From contig NZ_QAJL01000004.1 of the NCBI RefSeq assembly GCF_003852525.1, positions 594,009 through 658,008 of the forward strand: a stretch of DNA of 64,000 bases. Direction: 5' to 3'. The translations under genes and the position numbers were made by a program. Position 1 is the stretch's first letter; each line of letters begins with the position of its first letter. This stretch comes from Pedobacter sp. KBW06 (GTDB lineage Bacteria; Bacteroidota; Bacteroidia; Sphingobacteriales; Sphingobacteriaceae). Under the pieces are notes generated by a model. The model did no database searches, had not been told where the DNA came from, and saw only the letters and a list, made by a program, of their open reading frames with translations. Shown here one piece after another: positions 59,752-64,000 of this stretch.

Positions 59752-61191
59752 ATGAAAAATTTAATCAAATTACCGGCAATTGTGCTGGGGCTTATGCTCC
59801 TGATGACCGGAACCGCGCAGCGCGTTATGGCACAAGACGACGACGTTTCGCTCCAATCCTTCTATGATGAGCTTTCTCCTTATGGTACCTGGATTCAGGA
59901 TCCTCAATACGGATACGTATGGAGGCCTGATGTAGAACAGGACGATTTCAGACCCTATTATAGCAACGGTAGATGGGCAATGACAGAATATGGCAATACC
60001 TGGGTATCCAATTACGACTGGGGATGGGCCCCTTTCCACTATGGAAGATGGGTATATAACCGCTACAGACAATGGATCTGGATTCCTGATACCGTTTGGG
60101 GACCTGCATGGGTAAGCTGGAGAAGTGGTGGTGGTTACTATGGATGGGCTCCGATGGGACCAAGTGTCAACATAAATATCAATTTTGGAATTCCAGATAA
60201 CTGGTGGGTGTTTATTCCTCAGCGTAATATCTATTACGATAGTTTCCCAAGATATTATTCCCGTAGAAACGTAACCATTATTAACAATACAACGATCATC
60301 AATAATACCTACGAAAGAAACAGACGTACTTACTATACCGGACCAAGAGTTGACGAGGTTAGACGTGCAACCAGAGGTGATGTACAGATTTATAACGTAA
60401 ACAGGACCAGCAGAGCCGGTAGAACTGAGCTCAGAGGTAATGAACTCAACATTTATAATCCGAGAAGCTCCAGAACAGACAGGGGAAGCGTACAGGGACC
60501 AAGAGATGCAGTTCGTGGCGACGCAAATCTGACCAGACCGAATGGCTCTATGGCAGTTGACCGTGGTTCAAGATCAGATCGTGGAACTACAGGTATTGAT
60601 AGAAATACTATCGGAGATCGTAGTGGAAGACCAGATCGTGGAACAATTGAAGGAAGAAACCCATCGAATAATAATAGCCGTTCGGATAGAACAAACAATC
60701 GTTCTGAAGGAATAATCAACCCTTCAAGGGACAACAATCCTTCAAGAGACAACAATACAGGAAACAGAGCTGAAGGAAGGGCAACCAGAGAAAACAACAG
60801 GTTTGGAACTCCGTCCGACAGGAATAATGAAGCAATGCCGGTAAGACCGGATAGAAGCAGCTCCAGAGAAAGCCGTCAGGAAAGAACACAACCAACACCT
60901 CAGACACAGCCTGCTCCTCAACCGATGCCGGTGCAGCCACAGGCAAGGCCTCAACGTGAAGAGCGAAGAGCAGAGCCTCAGGTTAGACAGGAACGTCCTC
61001 AACCTCAGCCACAACCTCAAAGGATGGAAAGACAAGAGCGCTCACAGCCTCAACCTCAGGCCCAGCCACAGAGAATGGAAAGACAGGAACGCCAAAGCGC
61101 ACCCCCAACCCGTTCCGAAGGCAGGGGCAGCGGAGAAAGCAGGAGCAGCGGATCCGAAAGTGGAAGATCTTCAAGAGCAGGAAGAGGTTAA
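59752..61191 (+). CDS. Envelope protein with YXWGXW-type repeats and low-complexity tail
   Basis: 479 residues. After the signal peptide (about 1-27, ending VMAQ) residues 30-150 hold aromatic repeats of the DUF6600/YXWGXW class: 'YGTWIQDPQYGYVWRP', 'YDWGWAPFHYGRWVYN', 'YGWAPMGPS'. From about residue 190 the protein is a long Arg/Asn/Gly-rich then Pro/Gln/Arg-rich region ('RPQPQPQPQRMERQE' repeated), ending in Ser/Gly/Arg. The tail is likely disordered and highly basic. Found in Bacteroidota envelopes with no known function. Its strand-opposite frames are shadows of the repetitive tail. Confidence 0.75.
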   Translation: MKNLIKLPAIVLGLMLLMTGTAQRVMAQDDDVSLQSFYDELSPYGTWIQDPQYGYVWRPDVEQDDFRPYYSNGRWAMTEYGNTWVSNYDWGWAPFHYGRWVYNRYRQWIWIPDTVWGPAWVSWRSGGGYYGWAPMGPSVNININFGIPDNWWVFIPQRNIYYDSFPRYYSRRNVTIINNTTIINNTYERNRRTYYTGPRVDEVRRATRGDVQIYNVNRTSRAGRTELRGNELNIYNPRSSRTDRGSVQGPRDAVRGDANLTRPNGSMAVDRGSRSDRGTTGIDRNTIGDRSGRPDRGTIEGRNPSNNNSRSDRTNNRSEGIINPSRDNNPSRDNNTGNRAEGRATRENNRFGTPSDRNNEAMPVRPDRSSSRESRQERTQPTPQTQPAPQPMPVQPQARPQREERRAEPQVRQERPQPQPQPQRMERQERSQPQPQAQPQRMERQERQSAPPTRSEGRGSGESRSSGSESGRSSRAGRG

Positions 61192-61207
61192 TTCCCAGCT
61201 CAGTTAT

Positions 61208-61236
61208 AAAAAACCGGCCATCTGATGGCCGGTTTT
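61208..61236 (+). terminator. Terminator of the YXWGXW protein gene
   Basis: CCGGCCA pairs with TGGCCGG, extended by A/T runs (AAAAA...TTTTT), loop TCTGA. Confidence 0.85.
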
Positions 61237-61266
61237 TCTTTTTAGCCCTCTTTTATATATTATAAT

Positions 61267-61274
61267 TATCTTTG
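61267..61274 (+). promoter_or_regulatory. -7 box of prfC
   Basis: TATCTTTG, an exact match to TAnnTTTG, 33 bp before the ATG of prfC. The -33 region is AT-rich without a clear TTTG. Confidence 0.55.
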
Positions 61275-61307
61275 CAGCCTCATCAAGCACAACAGGCTTA
61301 ATTCTTT

Positions 61308-62888
61308 ATGATTCACCCAGAAATAGAAAAACGAAAAACATTCGCTATTATCAGTCACCCCGATGCAGGTAAAACTACTCTTACAGAAAAGTTTTTACTC
61401 TTCGGAGGAGCAATAAATACGGCCGGAGCGGTTAAACGGAATAAGGCCAACCAAAGCAATACCTCCGATTTTATGGAAATTGAGAAGCAACGTGGAATCT
61501 CCGTAGCGACTTCTGTAATGGGCTTTGAATACAGCGGAAAACGCATCAACATATTAGATACTCCTGGTCACAAAGACTTTGCTGAAGATACTTACCGTAC
61601 TTTATCGGCGGTAGACAGCGTAATCCTCGTGGTCGACTGTGTGAAGGGGGTCGAAGAGCAGACCGAAAAATTAATGGCAGTCTGCAGAATGCGAAATACC
61701 CCGGTAATTATCTTTGTCAATAAGATGGACAGGGAAGGAAAGGATGCTTTTGACCTGCTTGACGAGATCGAAAGCAAACTGAACATCAGCCTTTGTCCGC
61801 TTTCCTGGCCAATAGGTCAGGGACATACTTTTAAAGGAGTATACAGCATTTACAACAAACACCTGAACCTTTTTGAGGCTGATAAAACAAAAATCAGTGC
61901 CCCTGTCATCGAGGTCAGTGACCTGAATGACCCGAATCTGAATAATTTCCTGAAACCAAAAGAGCTGGATGGACTAAAGTCTGATCTGGAACTGGTAGAT
62001 GGTGTTTATGGACAGATCGATAAAAACATGTACATCGAAGGATTACTTGCACCGGTGTTCTTTGGCAGTGCCATCAATAATTTCGGGATTAAAGAACTGC
62101 TGGATACTTTCGTTCAAATCGCACCAAGCCCAAAAAGCAGGGAAGCAGAACAGCGTGAAGTATTGGTAAATGAGAAAAACTTTACAGGATTTGTATTTAA
62201 AATCCATGCCAACTTAGATCCTAAACACCGCGACCGTATCGCCTTTTTGAGAATCTGCTCTGGTAAATTTGAACGCAATAAATTCTACTTCCATACCCGC
62301 CAGAATAAAAAACTGAAATTCTCCAATCCAATGGATTTCATGGCCAATGAGAAAAGTATCGTTGAAGAAGCCTGGCCGGGAGATGTGGTCGGATTATATG
62401 ACAGTGGAAACTTCAAAATCGGCGATACCCTTACAGAAGGAGAACAGTTGCAATTTAAAGGCATTCCAAGCTTCTCTCCTGAAATATTTAAAGAAGTAGA
62501 GAACAGAGACCCACTTCGCACAAAACAGCTGGAGAAGGGCATACAACAACTCACAGAAGAAGGTGTGGCTCAATTGTTCACTGCACAACCAGGTAACCGT
62601 AAAATTATTGGTGCGGTAGGTGAACTTCAATTTGAAGTAATCGCATTTCGTCTGGAGCATGAATACGGTGCGAAAGCGCATTTCCGTACTTTAAGTTATG
62701 GCAGATCTAATTGGGTAACGTCAACAGACAAAAAGAAATTAGAAGAGTTCCTGAAACGGAAACAACAACATATCGGGGAAGATAAAGATGGCAATCCGGT
62801 GTTCCTTGCGGATAATGATTTCATGATCAATATGACCATGCGTGATTATCCGGACATTCAGTTCCACAAAACTTCGGAATTTAAATAA
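61308..62888 (+). CDS. prfC: Peptide chain release factor 3 (RF3)
   Basis: 526 residues, typical RF3. GTPase motifs: G1 'SHPDAGKTTLTEKF', G2-G3 'DFMEIEKQRGISVATSV' and 'ILDTPGHKDFAEDTYR', G4 'FVNKMDREGKD'. The RF3-specific C terminus includes 'QLFTAQPGNRKIIGAVGELQ' and 'RDYPDIQFHKTSEF'. It removes RF1/RF2 from the ribosome after termination. Expressed alone with its own promoter and terminator. Confidence 0.97.
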   Translation: MIHPEIEKRKTFAIISHPDAGKTTLTEKFLLFGGAINTAGAVKRNKANQSNTSDFMEIEKQRGISVATSVMGFEYSGKRINILDTPGHKDFAEDTYRTLSAVDSVILVVDCVKGVEEQTEKLMAVCRMRNTPVIIFVNKMDREGKDAFDLLDEIESKLNISLCPLSWPIGQGHTFKGVYSIYNKHLNLFEADKTKISAPVIEVSDLNDPNLNNFLKPKELDGLKSDLELVDGVYGQIDKNMYIEGLLAPVFFGSAINNFGIKELLDTFVQIAPSPKSREAEQREVLVNEKNFTGFVFKIHANLDPKHRDRIAFLRICSGKFERNKFYFHTRQNKKLKFSNPMDFMANEKSIVEEAWPGDVVGLYDSGNFKIGDTLTEGEQLQFKGIPSFSPEIFKEVENRDPLRTKQLEKGIQQLTEEGVAQLFTAQPGNRKIIGAVGELQFEVIAFRLEHEYGAKAHFRTLSYGRSNWVTSTDKKKLEEFLKRKQQHIGEDKDGNPVFLADNDFMINMTMRDYPDIQFHKTSEFK

Positions 62889-62925
62889 AAAAAGGCTGCC
62901 AGATATAAGATCTGGCAGCCTTTTT
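62889..62925. terminator. Bidirectional terminator
   Basis: AAAAAGGCTGCCAGAT pairs with ATCTGGCAGCCTTTTT around the loop ATAAG. It serves prfC (+) and the aminotransferase gene (-). Confidence 0.9.
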
Positions 62926-62941
62926 CATATCACGGGCTTCT

Positions 62942-64000
62942 TTATTTCAATTTGCCCAATGCTTCTTTTATTCTTGGAATCATTTTCTGAATATCGCTCA
63001 GTGAACATCCGCCAACCGATGCGCGGAACCAGGCCACAGATTCATCAGTACCAAAAGCCGAGAACGGAACCAAAGCCGTCTGAGCCTCCTTGATCAGATA
63101 AAAATTAACATCCGCACTGTTTTTCAACAGATCTCCCGAAGGGGTAGTCTTACCGATATAATCGATCTTAAGCGTCAGGTAAATTGCACCCATAGGAACC
63201 ACGGCATCAACCGCAAAGCCATCTGCCTTTAATTGCTGAAAACCATTATACAGCGTATCCAGACTTTCCTGAACCTGCTTTTTAAAGGCATTCAAAAACT
63301 GATCTACCAGTTCATTATTTTTAAAGTATTTTGCAACAGCCACCTGTTCTGCTTTAGGCGCCCAGGCTCCGATATGTCCCAGTAAAGATTTCATCTTGCC
63401 GATCACCTTTTCGGGGCCGAATGCCCAGCCTACACGGACTCCTGTAGCAGATAAACATTTCGAAATCCCATCAATGTAGATCACATAATCTTTCAGCTCC
63501 GGACGTAAGCTTACCGGATTGATGTGCTCTTTTCCAAAAGTCAGTAAAGAGTAGATCTGATCATACATGATGTACAATGGTTTCTCATCCACTCCCCTGC
63601 ATTCATTCTCTTCGATTACAAGGTCACAGATTTCTTCCAGTTGCTCCTGACTGAACATAGTTCCTGTAGGATTTAAAGGAGAACACAGGGCCAATAACGT
63701 TGCGCCTTTTAAATAAGGCTTCAGCTGTGCCCCTGTTGGCATAAAGTTATTCTCCACAGTCGTTTCTACCGCTATTCCTTTTGCAGAAGAAAGGTGGCAG
63801 TAATGGTTGTTATTCCATGATGGGGCAGGATAAATCACCTTATCTCCGGGATCTACCAGCGCCAGATAAGTTGCATAGATTAGCGGACGTGAGCCGCCGG
63901 CTACCAAAATATCCTGTGTGGTATAAGAAAGCGCGTATCTGTTTTTCAAAACTTCTACCACCGTCTCTCTTAAAGCTAAAATACCGTCTGCAGGAGGATA
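62942..64000 (-). CDS. Class I/II PLP-dependent aminotransferase (5' end outside window)
   Basis: At least 352 residues; the frame is still open at the right edge ('YPPADGILALRETVVEV' reads through the last bases), so the GTG at 63961 is not the start. Fold type I signs: 'ALCSPLNPTGTMFSQEQLEE', 'YIMYDQIYSLLTF' (Asp/Tyr near PLP) and PLP lysine in 'YIDGISKCLSATGVRVGWAF'. The C-terminal domain has 'VAWFRASVGGCSLSDIQKMI' with the substrate-carboxylate Arg. It resembles aspartate/aromatic aminotransferases; the specific amino acid is not decided by the sequence seen. Confidence 0.85.
   Translation of the reverse strand, partial: YPPADGILALRETVVEVLKNRYALSYTTQDILVAGGSRPLIYATYLALVDPGDKVIYPAPSWNNNHYCHLSSAKGIAVETTVENNFMPTGAQLKPYLKGATLLALCSPLNPTGTMFSQEQLEEICDLVIEENECRGVDEKPLYIMYDQIYSLLTFGKEHINPVSLRPELKDYVIYIDGISKCLSATGVRVGWAFGPEKVIGKMKSLLGHIGAWAPKAEQVAVAKYFKNNELVDQFLNAFKKQVQESLDTLYNGFQQLKADGFAVDAVVPMGAIYLTLKIDYIGKTTPSGDLLKNSADVNFYLIKEAQTALVPFSAFGTDESVAWFRASVGGCSLSDIQKMIPRIKEALGKLK

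Noticed and set aside
60450..61190. Overlapping genes on the opposite strand of the repeat-rich envelope protein
   Set aside because: They are frame shadows of the low-complexity Arg/Gln/Pro tail, with no own signals.
1..64000. Insertion sequences, prophage, CRISPR arrays, rRNA
   Set aside because: No transposase, integrase, phage structural genes, regularly spaced repeats or rRNA sequence recognised on either strand.

Overview
The window looks like chromosome from a Sphingobacteriaceae member (Bacteroidota), most like Pedobacter. The evidence is promoters of the Bacteroidota type (TAnnTTTG at -7), weak Shine-Dalgarno signals, an orphan Oar-like TonB receptor, many lipoproteins and small outer-membrane barrels, and the gene orders acpP-fabF-rnc, yicC-gmk-nadD and pyk/IPExxxVDY. 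No rRNA, CRISPR array, insertion sequence or prophage was seen.

Layout. 1-8.9 kb: the tail of an amidohydrolase, then a minus-strand cluster of an S41-type peptidase lipoprotein and a short and a long cholesterol-dependent-cytolysin-like (CDCL) lipoprotein, then a divergent TonB receptor. 9.0-12.6 kb: two unusual class II tRNA-like genes with enlarged variable arms, an Lrp regulator, and a promoter with a hairpin-rich leader that drives an unknown basic protein plus RtcB (copy 1). 12.6-19.8 kb: an orphan type VI secretion island with VgrG, two paralogous lipoproteins (candidate immunity) and a 1201-residue PAAR-like/HET-C effector. 20-26.4 kb: a WYL regulator diverging from a ~710-nt non-coding leader that holds tRNA-like modules in permuted order, followed by slipin, two nucleotidyltransferases and RtcB (copy 2). 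26.4-64 kb: mostly core genes. These are Tex, PDH E1 beta, AddAB-like helicase-nuclease, a NagZ-like GH3, two outer-membrane barrels, an aquaglyceroporin, thioredoxin-fold proteins, a 2OG oxygenase, a condensation-fold acyltransferase, the glyoxylate bypass (aceA, aceB) with a divergent XRE/ScfR-type regulator, tRNA-Ser, pyruvate kinase, fatty-acid synthesis genes with RNase III, yicC-gmk-nadD, an RsmI-like methyltransferase, a YXWGXW-type envelope protein, RF3 and the start of an aminotransferase.

Most interesting region. Between 21430 and 21650 the + strand repeats one order: T-arm, 3' acceptor strand, short loop, 5' acceptor strand, UA, D-arm. In normal tRNA genes the D half comes first. 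Module 1 has a 6-bp acceptor helix, a 4-bp D stem, a 5-bp anticodon stem made of distant strands, a 5-nt variable region and the expected tertiary-contact bases. Its open ends fall in the anticodon loop, so it resembles a tRNA nicked there with its natural ends joined. A broken tRNA of that kind is the class of substrate RtcB seals. Two operator-like repeats (CGCA-N7-TGCG) overlap the -33 regions of the divergent WYL and leader promoters. I infer an RNA-damage sensing and repair locus whose leader RNA is substrate, decoy or sensor. The other RtcB locus also lies near odd tRNA-like genes and has its own structured leader.
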